9,573 nt of DNA from Methanospirillum hungatei (GCA_003251955.1 QKDV01000050.1:1-9573), one strand, 5' to 3'; counted from the stretch's first letter, positions 1 through 7,386 are shown. Program-made: numbers and translations. The notes: generated by a model not told the origin, from the sequence alone.

Positions 1-1
1 C

Positions 2-820
2 AGCGAGATAGCAGACAAGATTTTTGAAATCTGGGTCAACGCACCGCATGTTGCACGAAACGCAAAGGCGGGGCAGTTTGTAATAATCCGCACTGACGAG
101 ACCGGAGAGCGTATACCCCTTACCATCTCCCGCGCTTGTGGAGACCTTGTCAGGATTGTTTTCATGGCTGTGGGTAAGACCACTCATGCTCTTGCAGCAA
201 TTAAACCGGGCAATGCAATCGCTGATATTGTCGGCCCTCTCGGACACCCAAGCGAGGTAAAAAAGTGGGGAACCTGTGTCATCGTTGGAGGTGGCGCTGG
301 GATTTCTTCAACACCATGTATTGCCGAGGCACTTAAAGAAGCAGGAAATGAAGTCATCGGGATTATTGGTGCAAGGAATGCAGGGATGCTTATCTTTGAG
401 GATGAGATGAAGCAGATCTGTGACGAACTTCATGTCACCACTGATGATGGTTCCAAGGGACGACACGGATTTGCAGCAGATGTTCTCAAAGAACTCGTTG
501 CAGAACGAAAGATCGATGCAGTCTGGATCATCGGACCTGCAATCATGATGAAGATAACCTCAATGGCAACAAGGGAGAAGGGAATCAAGACCTTTGTATC
601 CCTGAACCCTATCATGGTCGACGGCACCGGCATGTGCGGATCATGCAGGTGCCAGGTTGCCGGGAAAACTGTTTTTGCATGTGTTGATGGCCCGGAGTTT
701 GATGCACACGAGGTGGACTTTGACCTGCTGATGCAGAGGCAGCGTTACTACATGGACCAGGAGAAAGAGGCACTGGCACTGTGGAATCAACAGGGATGTT
801 CATGCAAGGAGGGGAAATAG
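2..820 (+). CDS. sudB: Sulfide dehydrogenase / NfnA-type ferredoxin-NADP reductase subunit, 5' end missing
   Basis: The reading frame is open from base 2, so the gene begins upstream of the window; 272 residues are visible, near the full family length of about 280. The ATG at 164 is internal: the codons before it already encode the FAD-binding half, with the motif RIPLTISRA. Then come the linker GPLGHPSEV, an NAD(P)-binding Rossmann segment VGGGAGISS (codons from about 284), and the family signature TTDDGSKGRHGF. The C-terminal iron-sulfur segment (codons 620-682) has Asp, then Cys-x2-Cys, then a distal Cys before VDGPEFD. In characterised relatives a [2Fe-2S] cluster is held by one Asp and three Cys. 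An extra Cys (RCQ) and a CSC tail at the C-terminus are present. In Nfn and sulfide dehydrogenase this subunit transfers electrons between NAD(H) and its partner in the cytoplasm. The partner gene starts directly after the stop codon. A PyrK-like or hydrogenase-gamma role is the alternative, but the neighbour argues against it. Confidence 0.85.
   Translation, partial: SEIADKIFEIWVNAPHVARNAKAGQFVIIRTDETGERIPLTISRACGDLVRIVFMAVGKTTHALAAIKPGNAIADIVGPLGHPSEVKKWGTCVIVGGGAGISSTPCIAEALKEAGNEVIGIIGARNAGMLIFEDEMKQICDELHVTTDDGSKGRHGFAADVLKELVAERKIDAVWIIGPAIMMKITSMATREKGIKTFVSLNPIMVDGTGMCGSCRCQVAGKTVFACVDGPEFDAHEVDFDLLMQRQRYYMDQEKEALALWNQQGCSCKEGK
807..812 (+). promoter_or_regulatory. Strong ribosome binding site of the sudA/gltA gene
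   Basis: AGGAGG lies inside the last codons of the upstream subunit gene, 8 nt before the ATG at 821. This fixes the start of the downstream gene and supports coupled translation of the two subunits. Confidence 0.7.
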
Positions 821-2164
821 ATGGGAGACCGTCAGGCAGATATCAGGATTCATGACTTCCTGGAGGTAGACACCGGTCTTTCAGCAGAGGAGGCAGTAAC
901 GGAAGCAAACCGGTGTCTTCAATGTAAAAAACCGGCATGTGTGGATGGCTGTCCGGTAAACATTGATATCCCTGCGTTTATAGCAGCAATCGCAGAGGGA
1001 AAGTTTGCAGAAGCAGCTGTATCAATAAAAACACAGAACATGCTTCCGGCAATCTGTGGAAGAGTCTGTCCACAGGAAACCCAGTGTGAAGTCCTCTGTA
1101 TCCTCTCAAAGAAAGACAAACCGATAAGAATCGGTCAGCTCGAACGGTTCGCAGCCGATGAAGAAAGAAAGACAGGCATCAAACCCCAGACTAAAAAACC
1201 ATCAACCGGTAAAAAGGTAGCAGTAATTGGTTCAGGACCGGCAGGAATTACCGCAGCCGGAGAACTTGCCCGAGAAGGTCATGCTGTGGTCATGTATGAA
1301 TCACTGCATCTCCCAGGCGGGGTTCTTACCTACGGAATTCCTGCATTCAGACTCCCCAAAGATGTCGTGAAAGCCGAGCTCGACCAGGTACTGGCTTTAG
1401 GCGTTGAAGTAAAACTCAACCACTTTGTTGGAAAGAGCGTACCACTTGCAGAACTTCTTACCTATGATGCAGTCATGCTCGGAACCGGTGCAGGTCTTCC
1501 ATACTTCATGAATATTCCAGGTGAGCATCTCAACGGTGTTTACTCTGCAAACGAATTCCTGACAAGAGTAAACCTGATGCATGCTGATAAATTCCCAGCA
1601 TTCGACACACCAATCGCAAAGGCAAGCAGGGTAGTTGTCGTAGGTGGAGGAAACGTGGCTATGGATGCGGCCCGGACAGCACGTCGGATGGGCGCTAAAG
1701 TCACTCTGATATACCGCCGTCGCATCGAAGATTTACCTGCACGTCTTGCAGAAACACACCATGCTGAAGAAGAAGGTATCGAGTTCATCACTTGTGCAAA
1801 CCCAACCAAAATCCTCGGCGAACAGGTAGTAACCGGTGTTGAATGCATCTGGATGCAGATGTGTGAACTTGATGCAAGTGGAAGACCGGCAGCAAAACCA
1901 ATAGAGGGAGATACCTTCACACTCGATTGTGATGTTGTCATCCAGGCAATCGGTCAGGGACCCAACCCGGTGCTGGTTCGGGAGATCGAGGGTATTGAGC
2001 GTGGCCGTGCAGGAAATGTTGTTGCCGATGGTGATGGGAAAACCTCCCATCCAAAGATCTTCGCAGCCGGCGATGTCACAACCGGGGCAGCAACAGTCAT
2101 TCTGGCAATGGGTGGAGCAAAGAAAGCAGCACGAAGTATCTGTGAACTTCTGGCGACAAAATAA
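821..2164 (+). CDS. gltA: NADPH-dependent glutamate synthase small-subunit homologue (SudA/NfnB/GltA family)
   Basis: This 447-residue protein belongs to the iron-sulfur flavoprotein family that includes homotetrameric GltA, sulfide dehydrogenase SudA and NfnB. The N-terminal domain has two cysteine groups for [4Fe-4S] clusters, C32/C35/C40/C44 and C79/C83/C89/C93. A FAD-binding Rossmann fold follows with GSGPAG at 137-142, then a nested NADPH-binding fold with GGGNVAMDAAR from 275. The C-terminal FAD signature is AAGDVTTGAATVILAM (about 415-430). The ATG immediately follows the TAG of the upstream gene and has a strong Shine-Dalgarno (AGGAGG at 807-812, 8 nt before the start), so the two subunits are very likely made together. 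With the SudB-like partner the likely role is an NfnAB/SudBA-type enzyme that moves electrons between NAD(H), NADP(H) and ferredoxin, rather than glutamate synthesis alone. No glutaminase or FMN large subunit is present here. The family call is secure; the exact reaction is inferred. Confidence 0.9.
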   Translation: MGDRQADIRIHDFLEVDTGLSAEEAVTEANRCLQCKKPACVDGCPVNIDIPAFIAAIAEGKFAEAAVSIKTQNMLPAICGRVCPQETQCEVLCILSKKDKPIRIGQLERFAADEERKTGIKPQTKKPSTGKKVAVIGSGPAGITAAGELAREGHAVVMYESLHLPGGVLTYGIPAFRLPKDVVKAELDQVLALGVEVKLNHFVGKSVPLAELLTYDAVMLGTGAGLPYFMNIPGEHLNGVYSANEFLTRVNLMHADKFPAFDTPIAKASRVVVVGGGNVAMDAARTARRMGAKVTLIYRRRIEDLPARLAETHHAEEEGIEFITCANPTKILGEQVVTGVECIWMQMCELDASGRPAAKPIEGDTFTLDCDVVIQAIGQGPNPVLVREIEGIERGRAGNVVADGDGKTSHPKIFAAGDVTTGAATVILAMGGAKKAARSICELLATK

Positions 2165-2178
2165 CCACTAAAATAAAC

Positions 2179-2652
2179 ATGCAATATTCTGCTGACCAGC
2201 CTGATCTGGAAGACGTTATCGGATACAACTTTACCGACCACAATATCCTGGAAAGGGCACTCAGCAGAAAGGCATACTGTCAGGAACTAGGATATCCAGA
2301 TACTGACCATATGGATGCACTGGCAACACTTGGTGATGCCGTGATTGAACTCCATATCCTCACCCGGCTTGTAGAGCAGGGAGGCAGTGACAAAGGTGAG
2401 ATATCAGTCAGGAAGATGGATTTAGTAAACATGTCCATCCTTCGTAGATCGGGTGAACATATTCATCTTCACGAGTACATACACTGGGGAAACGGAGAAA
2501 GCAGGATGCATATCTGGTCATCAGGCCGGGTTCTGGCTGAATGTATCGAAGCTCTCGTCGGTGCAGTATACCTTGATGGCGGGCTTTATGAAGCCGGACA
2601 GGTTATGGAAAACCTCGGACTTTTTCCTATTAAACTCGAAGAGAATTCGTGA
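2179..2652 (+). CDS. Small ribonuclease III-domain protein (no dsRNA-binding domain)
   Basis: The 157-residue protein is one RNase III domain and nothing more; it ends soon after the fold, with no dsRBD. The N-terminal pattern NFTDHNILERALSRKAY matches the first helix of RNase III. The signature is DALATLGDAVIEL, with D46 and D53. E74 follows, and the second catalytic helix is ECIEALVGAVYLDGG, with E121 and E124. By alignment from memory with E. coli RNase III, D53 and E124 match D45 and E117, E121 replaces D114, and A49 stands where E41 is expected. The architecture and the LATLGDAV pattern recall bacterial Mini-III (MrnC), which matures 23S rRNA. The role here is inferred: an endonuclease on structured RNA, or a fold kept for RNA binding. 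The gene starts 14 nt after the GltA-like gene with no clear Shine-Dalgarno, and probably belongs to the same transcript. Confidence 0.8.
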   Translation: MQYSADQPDLEDVIGYNFTDHNILERALSRKAYCQELGYPDTDHMDALATLGDAVIELHILTRLVEQGGSDKGEISVRKMDLVNMSILRRSGEHIHLHEYIHWGNGESRMHIWSSGRVLAECIEALVGAVYLDGGLYEAGQVMENLGLFPIKLEENS

Positions 2653-2666
2653 CAAGATTCATAAAA

Positions 2667-2675
2667 GAGATATAT
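2667..2675 (+). promoter_or_regulatory. Possible archaeal box A (TATA) for the flippase-like gene
   Basis: AGATATATC lies in the 70-nt gap after the RNase III gene, about 50 nt before the ATG at 2723. That would put a transcript start near 2697. It is a weak match to the archaeal TATA box, and read-through from upstream is equally possible. Confidence 0.25.
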
Positions 2676-2722
2676 CAGCCGGGTACATCTAACTCAGTTT
2701 AATATCAATACCAGGAGATAGA

Positions 2723-3736
2723 ATGGATAAGAGCCAGAAAAAATGGATATATATCTCAATCGGGATCAGTGTTGTCATTCTGGCTGTTATGGTAGGGTCC
2801 ACATTCAATGAACAGACCCTTGTCTACCTGACACACATGAATATTTTCTTCCTGATGCTTGCACTTGCACTCAGGTTTGTCTCTTTTGCTCTCTGGGCCT
2901 TCCGTATCCAGAAGATGTCATTATCGCTCGGGTACCATGTCCCATATTCTCACTGCTATAATATGGTGGTTGCAAATCTCCTTGCCGGTGCTTTGACTCC
3001 CGGTCAGGCCGGAGGAGAGCCGGTCAGGATCCATGAACTTTACAAGGCTAAGATGTCAGTTGGTGATGCAACTGCTGTAGTGATCATGGAACGTGTTCTC
3101 GATGCTGTAATGCTTGTAGCTCTCAGTATTTGCAGCATCTTTATTATGGGAAGCGTAATCTGGACGCTCTCGAGCGGAATCATCTTTGTTATCTTCTTCT
3201 CCCTGTTCCTTTTGATCTTCTTTATTTTCCTGCTCCTGTATGCAGTCAGGTATCCGGACCCGGCAAAACGGATGGTTATGGGTTTTCTTCACTGGATAGA
3301 AATTAAGATGAAGAAACCATCATTTCAGAAGATTATCACCCGTACAGATGTAGAGTTCGATAACTTCTGCTCTGGCATCAATGCCTTTGCAAGACATGGT
3401 AAATCAGGCTTTATATGGGGATCAATCTGCACCATCTTATTCTGGTTCTCAGAGTTTGTGGTAGCTTCAGTGATCCTGATGGGTCTTGGTCTGCCTCCTG
3501 CAATATGGGAATCGATGCTGGCCCAGATCATCATAGCCCTTGTGAGTATGATACCAATAACTCCCGGGGCATCAGGAGTTGCTGAACTATCCGCAGCTTC
3601 ATTATATGCTCTCTTTGTCCCTACAGCTGCCCTCGGCATATTTATCCTGCTCTGGAGACTGATTATGTTCTACCTCAATATTGTCTTCGGTTTTATCTCA
3701 ACGATGTTTATCTTCAAACGTGAGATAACAGAATAA
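2723..3736 (+). CDS. UPF0104 / flippase-like integral membrane protein
   Basis: The 337-residue protein is strongly hydrophobic, with about eight likely membrane segments: roughly residues 8-26, 38-60, 78-95, 122-145, 150-174, 229-252, 260-285 and 303-330. It carries the two signatures of the lysylphosphatidylglycerol-synthase transmembrane / UPF0104 family (Pfam PF03706, TIGR00374 'flippase-like domain'): LTPGQAGGEPVRI at 91-103, with ERVLD at 123-127, and PITPGASGVAE at 278-288. The cytoplasmic transferase domain of bacterial MprF is absent. Archaeal members are of unknown function; lipid or polyprenyl-linked substrate transport is the usual guess. A Shine-Dalgarno AGGAG at 2713-2717 sits 5 nt before the ATG. 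It follows the RNase III gene by 70 nt and converges on argF. Confidence 0.85.
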   Translation: MDKSQKKWIYISIGISVVILAVMVGSTFNEQTLVYLTHMNIFFLMLALALRFVSFALWAFRIQKMSLSLGYHVPYSHCYNMVVANLLAGALTPGQAGGEPVRIHELYKAKMSVGDATAVVIMERVLDAVMLVALSICSIFIMGSVIWTLSSGIIFVIFFSLFLLIFFIFLLLYAVRYPDPAKRMVMGFLHWIEIKMKKPSFQKIITRTDVEFDNFCSGINAFARHGKSGFIWGSICTILFWFSEFVVASVILMGLGLPPAIWESMLAQIIIALVSMIPITPGASGVAELSAASLYALFVPTAALGIFILLWRLIMFYLNIVFGFISTMFIFKREITE

Positions 3737-3760
3737 GGAAGAATACCCACCAAAATAAGA

Positions 3761-3788
3761 AAAAAAGAAATAATATAACTATTTCTTT
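3761..3788. terminator. AT-rich palindrome between convergent genes, possible bidirectional terminator
   Basis: AAAGAAATA at 3764-3772 is an exact inverted repeat of TATTTCTTT at 3780-3788, with a 7-nt loop. It lies between the stop of the flippase-like gene (3736) and the stop codon of argF (3788-3790), with which the right arm overlaps by one base. The A-run at 3761-3766 reads as a U-run for the argF transcript. Archaeal termination depends mainly on T-rich tracts, so the role is plausible but the stem is weak. Confidence 0.4.
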
Positions 3789-4696
3789 CAGGCTAAAAGC
3801 CGAAGGAGTAGAGCCTTTTGTACGTGTATCCTGTTTTCTGCCTGATCCCAGACTACACTTCTACTGCTGTCAATCACCTCATCGGTGATCTCATATCCAC
3901 GGTGTGCAGGAAGACAGTGCATGACAATGGCTCCCGGTTTAGCATGGCTCAGAAGATCCATATTTACCTGGTATGGAGCAAAGATCTTCTCACGTTCCTG
4001 TGTCTCTTCTTCGTGACCCATTGAGACCCATGTATCGGTCATGACCACATCAGCATTCTTCACAGCTTCAACAGGATCAGAACCTAGTTTTATGATTGAT
4101 CCTTCACCCCGGGCTTTCTCAATGAATTCAAGTGAAGGCTGATACTGATCAGGACATGCAATCCTGACCTCCATCCCGGTGAGAATCGTGCTGAGGATCA
4201 GAGAATTACAGACATTGTTCCCATCCCCAATCCACGCAACAGTGACTTTGTCTATCCGGTGTAGTTGTTCCACGATTGTCATGATATCTGCCAGGGTCTG
4301 ACAGGGATGTTCACAATCGGAGAGACCATTGATCACCGGAATATCGGCATGAACTGCGAGTTCTGTTACACTCTGATGGGAGTTGGCTCTAATCATGATG
4401 GCTGATACAAACCTTGACATAACCCGTGCAGTGTCACAGATCGCTTCACCTCTTCCGAGCTGCATATCCTTGGGATTTAGGAACAGTGCATGCCCACCCA
4501 GTTCATACATGCCGACTTCAAAGGAGATCCTTGTCCTGGTTGATGATTTCTCAAAGATCATACCAAGGGTTTTTTGTGAGAGGTGAGGTGGAAACACCCC
4601 TACTCTTCGTTCTTCCTTTAACCTGCAGGCGGTGGCGATTAATTCACCAAGTTCATCCCTGGAAATATCAAGAATCGAAACAAAATCTTTCTTCAT
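3788..4696 (-). CDS. argF: Ornithine carbamoyltransferase
   Basis: This 302-residue enzyme condenses carbamoyl phosphate with ornithine to give citrulline in arginine synthesis, in the cytoplasm. The carbamoyl-phosphate loop SSTRTR is at 51-56, HPCQ at 130-133, the ornithine-binding DTWVSMG at 221-227, and the active-site HCLP at 260-263 followed by AHRGYEI. The DxxxSMG motif separates it from aspartate carbamoyltransferase and from acetylornithine carbamoyltransferase. Length is normal for the family. The start has a good Shine-Dalgarno on the minus strand (AGGAG at 4706-4702, 5 nt upstream), and its ATG overlaps the TGA of purD (ATGA at 4696-4693). The two genes are therefore almost certainly translated from one transcript. 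Confidence 0.97.
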   Translation of the reverse strand: MKKDFVSILDISRDELGELIATACRLKEERRVGVFPPHLSQKTLGMIFEKSSTRTRISFEVGMYELGGHALFLNPKDMQLGRGEAICDTARVMSRFVSAIMIRANSHQSVTELAVHADIPVINGLSDCEHPCQTLADIMTIVEQLHRIDKVTVAWIGDGNNVCNSLILSTILTGMEVRIACPDQYQPSLEFIEKARGEGSIIKLGSDPVEAVKNADVVMTDTWVSMGHEEETQEREKIFAPYQVNMDLLSHAKPGAIVMHCLPAHRGYEITDEVIDSSRSVVWDQAENRIHVQKALLLRLLA

Positions 4697-5979
4697 CTGA
4701 TCTCCTGCATATGGGCTATCCTCTTGTTCAGTACATCAACGGTTCCAACATCACGGCGATGGCGAACGGGCCCTTGAACGGATGCTGCAGCTGTTTCTGC
4801 AATCTTTTCAGCCTCTTCCAGGGTATCGCCAATCCCCACATATGCCATCGTACGGGAAGACTGAGTAACCAGATTACCATCTTTACTGACTACTGATGCA
4901 TAATACAAAAGTGCAGGTCCGGCATCTCCAGGAGTAATTATATCACCGGCATGAGGATTGTCAGGGTATCCCTCCGGAACAAGGTATTTACAGACTGTTG
5001 CCTTTCGTGCAAACGATACCTGAACCGTATCAAGAGTCCCGGATGTAACTCCTCTGATAACATCCCCGATGTCAGAATCAAGCAGGCTGAGAACATTCAT
5101 GGCTTCAGGGTCACCGAACCTTGCGTTAAACTCAATCACCATCGGTCCTTTGGCAGTATTCATAAACTGCCCGTATAGAATACCGATGTATGGTGTTCCT
5201 TCTGAGGCAAGGGCAGCAACTACCTTATTCATAATCCCGATAGCATGATTATATTCATCATCAGAGATAAAAGGCATTCGATGATCTGGCAGCGTATATG
5301 AACCCATCCCCCCGGTATTCGGACCTTTATCACCATCAAAGGCACGTTTGTGATCCTGGACTAATGGCATTGGAATGAGATGTTTTCCATCAACAAACGC
5401 CTGCAGGGTGAATTCTTCACCAATAAGGCGTTCCTCAATTACAACACCACCATTGATCTCACGGACATATTCACAGGCTCCGTCTTGATCAACATGTTCA
5501 CCCATTATCCTGACGCCTTTTCCCCCGGTGAGTCCAATGGGCTTGATGGCATAATCAGATGAAGATGTCTTCAAAAATGCAACAGCCTCATCAGGACCCT
5601 GGAAAATATAATATCCTGGCAGACCGGGTATATTATATTGTTTCATCAGATTCCGGCAAAAGGCCTTGTCGGTTTCTATTCGTGCTGCCTTTTTCTTCGG
5701 ACCGACACAGAGTACCCCTGCTGTGCTCAATGAGTCAACAATTCCTGCTTCAAGAGGAACTTCCGGTCCAATAAATGCATAATCAATCTTGTGCTTAGCA
5801 CAGAATGATTTGATCTCCTGGGATGCTGTTTCCCTGGTGATAAGGTAATCTTGTGAAAGGGCAGCGATACCAGGATTGATACGTGACATTACCGAATAAA
5901 CAGTTATGTCACGGCCCTTTGAGAGTGCCTGTGCTATAGCATGCTCCCTGCCTCCGCTGCCGACAACGAGAACCTTCAT
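4693..5979 (-). CDS. purD: Phosphoribosylamine-glycine ligase (GAR synthetase)
   Basis: This ATP-grasp enzyme makes glycinamide ribonucleotide, the second step of purine synthesis. Counting from the chosen start (M1), the N-terminal motif [13 protein letters not shown] is at 2-14 and GPEVPLEAG at 71-79. The ATP-binding [11 protein letters not shown] is at 146-156, the substrate loop [14 protein letters not shown] at 215-228, and the metal/ATP motif [10 protein letters not shown] at 283-292. The family normally begins MKVLVVG, so I place the start at 5979 (428 residues). The frame stays open upstream to another ATG at 6015, which would add 12 unlike residues (440 in all); neither start has a strong Shine-Dalgarno. 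The gene is a single PurD, not fused to PurM or PurN. It overlaps argF by 4 nt and lies 312 nt after pyrE on the same strand. Confidence 0.96.
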   Translation of the reverse strand: MKVLVVGSGGREHAIAQALSKGRDITVYSVMSRINPGIAALSQDYLITRETASQEIKSFCAKHKIDYAFIGPEVPLEAGIVDSLSTAGVLCVGPKKKAARIETDKAFCRNLMKQYNIPGLPGYYIFQGPDEAVAFLKTSSSDYAIKPIGLTGGKGVRIMGEHVDQDGACEYVREINGGVVIEERLIGEEFTLQAFVDGKHLIPMPLVQDHKRAFDGDKGPNTGGMGSYTLPDHRMPFISDDEYNHAIGIMNKVVAALASEGTPYIGILYGQFMNTAKGPMVIEFNARFGDPEAMNVLSLLDSDIGDVIRGVTSGTLDTVQVSFARKATVCKYLVPEGYPDNPHAGDIITPGDAGPALLYYASVVSKDGNLVTQSSRTMAYVGIGDTLEEAEKIAETAAASVQGPVRHRRDVGTVDVLNKRIAHMQEIR

Positions 5980-6018
5980 CTGCTGCCTGCTTTCCTGATG
6001 AGTGTTTGTATTCATGCG

Positions 6019-6180
6019 CTATCTTCTGGATTTTTTGGTATCAACCGGGAACAGCAATAACCCGGAAATACAGAATATCATTGTGTATAAAAGTAACACG
6101 AGGATGGCTGGAACTAGATCAGATATATGATACAAATGCCTGCCTGATTTTCTGTCTGTGTCTATTTGTCGGCCATGCAT
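6019..6180 (-). CDS. Doubtful small membrane protein ORF upstream of purD
   Basis: I do not recognise this ORF. From the ATG at 6180 it gives 53 residues: a basic, polar N-terminal part, one clear hydrophobic stretch (LVPAILVLLLYTMIFCISG) and a short tail ending DTKKSRR. The frame is open further up to a TTG at 6243 (74 residues). Its TAG ends 3 nt before the ATG at 6015, the upstream candidate start of purD, a spacing typical of coupled genes. Against it, there is only a weak GGG-type ribosome site before 6180, and a good TATA-like element lies inside it. It could be a real small membrane protein, a decayed gene end or chance. Confidence 0.3.
   Translation of the reverse strand: MHGRQIDTDRKSGRHLYHISDLVPAILVLLLYTMIFCISGLLLFPVDTKKSRR
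6083..6092 (-). promoter_or_regulatory. Candidate box A promoter for purD-argF
   Basis: On the minus strand the sequence TTTTATACAC at 6092-6083 resembles the archaeal TATA box. A transcript would start about 25 nt downstream, near 6062, leaving a leader of about 45-80 nt before purD. The 275-nt gap between pyrE and the upper purD start (6016-6290) makes a separate promoter likely. Apart from this and the small ORF I see only pyrimidine-rich stretches on the minus strand after the pyrE stop, which could act as a T-rich terminator. Confidence 0.35.
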
Positions 6181-6290
6181 AATTACCCTGACGATCTTTC
6201 GATGACCTATCCACCTCTTCTGTATCAGAAAGAAAGGAATCAAAGGTTATCAGATTGCCAAGCAGAGAGGATTCAAAGGATGAAAAGGGA

Positions 6291-6809
6291 TTAGTTCTGG
6301 ACCAGTTCACTTTTAGATACGAGGGGTGTCAGCCTGATCCCTGCTTTTGAAAGTGTCTCTTCTGCTCCTTCGCCGCGATCAACGACAGATATTATGTCGG
6401 TGATTGTGCCACCTGCAAGTCTTATCTGCTCCACACCAAAGAGGGCTGATCCGCCGGATGTGGTTACATCTTCTATCATGAGGACCCGCTTTCCCTTCAC
6501 GTCACCAATGATCAATGAGGACAGACCATGAGTTTTCTGCTCTTTCCTGACTATCACATACGGCTTTCCGGATTCAAGTGAAGATGCAACAGCCAACGGA
6601 ACACCACCAACAGCAACCCCGGCAACAACATCCCAGTTAAGATCTTTATTCATGACCGCTTCTGCTATCACTTTCAGGATATCAGGGTGTGTCATTGCCA
6701 TCTTGATGTCGATATATACAGAACTCTTCTTTCCTGAAGCTAGCGTAAAATCGCCAAAACGAATAGCTTCAACCTGGACTAACAGGTCTTTAAGGTTTTT
6801 TTCTACCAT
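6291..6809 (-). CDS. pyrE: Orotate phosphoribosyltransferase
   Basis: The 172-residue enzyme joins orotate to PRPP to make OMP in pyrimidine synthesis. The orotate-side motif FTLASGKKSSVYIDIK is at 21-36, the catalytic flexible loop RKEQKTHG at 88-95 and the PRPP-binding motif VLMIEDVTTSGG at 109-120. This is the short archaeal form, without fusion to OMP decarboxylase. Its ATG overlaps the end of carS by 7 nt (6803-6809), with an AGGAG-like site on the minus strand at 6827-6823, a little farther upstream than usual. Co-transcription with carS is very likely. The stop is TAA at 6293-6291. Confidence 0.96.
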   Translation of the reverse strand: MVEKNLKDLLVQVEAIRFGDFTLASGKKSSVYIDIKMAMTHPDILKVIAEAVMNKDLNWDVVAGVAVGGVPLAVASSLESGKPYVIVRKEQKTHGLSSLIIGDVKGKRVLMIEDVTTSGGSALFGVEQIRLAGGTITDIISVVDRGEGAEETLSKAGIRLTPLVSKSELVQN

Positions 6810-7306
6810 GGAACGTCTTTTACTCCTATTTTATATCCGATAATGTTTACCACCCGGTGTAGGACCGGGGTGATTATGAGAATCGCAATAATCACCGGCA
6901 ACGTGAGAGTGGAGAATGCAAAGGACGAATCACCGATAAAGAGGAAGATGAAAGCACCAACAACGAAATCATACTGATCCACAAATGGCCAGCTGCCTCC
7001 ACGCTCAATACCGGCTCTCCGTTTGAAGAAACTCTTCACCATGTCACCTACGAGTGCCCCGGTTGCAAGAAGAATTACCGGAAGGATGCTCATATGTGGA
7101 AGGGCGGAAAAACCAGGATAAGCCTGCGCCATAATCTGAAGCAGGCCGATGATACAGCCACATGCCACACCGCCGCAAAATCCCCGGATAGTTTTTCCAT
7201 CGCCAAGGATTCTTTTTCCATCATGCCAATTACGGCCTAAATCAATAGGGATTCCCCCGCCAACAGCGGCTGCTGCTGAATTTGGGACGTATGCAGGAAG
7301 CATCAC
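6803..7306 (-). CDS. carS: CDP-archaeol synthase (start uncertain, probably longer)
   Basis: CarS (DUF46 family) activates digeranylgeranylglyceryl phosphate with CTP, giving the CDP-archaeol from which archaeal polar lipids are made in the membrane. Signatures are LPAYVPNSAAA, GGGIPIDLGR, the cytoplasmic loop DGKRILGDGKTIRG, GALVGDMVKSFFKRR with the following RGGSWPFVDQYDF, and two C-terminal hydrophobic helices. The coordinates use the GTG at 7306 (167 residues), the only NTG start at or above this point. However, the frame stays open up to a TAG at 7381-7379. Codons from 7348 encode a hydrophobic run (IIFDLLLIIASAFWV) that looks like the missing first membrane helix. The true start may therefore be a rare codon near 7348. 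carS overlaps pyrE downstream and is divergent from the tetraether-synthase-like gene. Confidence 0.9.
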   Translation of the reverse strand: MMLPAYVPNSAAAAVGGGIPIDLGRNWHDGKRILGDGKTIRGFCGGVACGCIIGLLQIMAQAYPGFSALPHMSILPVILLATGALVGDMVKSFFKRRAGIERGGSWPFVDQYDFVVGAFIFLFIGDSSFAFSTLTLPVIIAILIITPVLHRVVNIIGYKIGVKDVPW

Positions 7307-7365
7307 CCAGAAGGCTGATGCAATGATAAGAAGGAGATCGAAGATTATAGATGCCCACTCCTGAA

Positions 7366-7374
7366 TAAATATAA
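7366..7374 (-). promoter_or_regulatory. Box A (TATA) for the carS-pyrE transcript
   Basis: TTATATTTA on the minus strand at 7374-7366 is a good archaeal TATA match. A transcript start is expected about 25 nt downstream, at roughly 7343-7348, almost at the point where the protein-like upstream extension of carS begins. Confidence 0.5.
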
Positions 7375-7386
7375 GCGTCTAATCTG

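Noticed and set aside
164..820. ATG at 164 as the start of the first gene
   Set aside because: Codons from 2 to 163 encode the conserved FAD-binding half of the same protein, so this Met is internal and the gene is cut by the window edge.
1540..1941. 133-codon open frame on the minus strand
   Set aside because: It lies antisense within the well-supported GltA-like gene and shows no recognisable protein features.
3325..3639. 104-codon open frame on the minus strand
   Set aside because: It is antisense to the membrane protein gene; such frames arise easily opposite hydrophobic codons.
4426..4896. 156-codon open frame on the plus strand
   Set aside because: It runs antisense across the argF/purD overlap, where both minus-strand proteins are fully conserved.
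6119..6310. 63-codon minus-strand frame after pyrE
   Set aside because: It overlaps the end of pyrE, has a serine-rich, low-information sequence and no ribosome site; the frame ending at 6019 is the better candidate in this gap.
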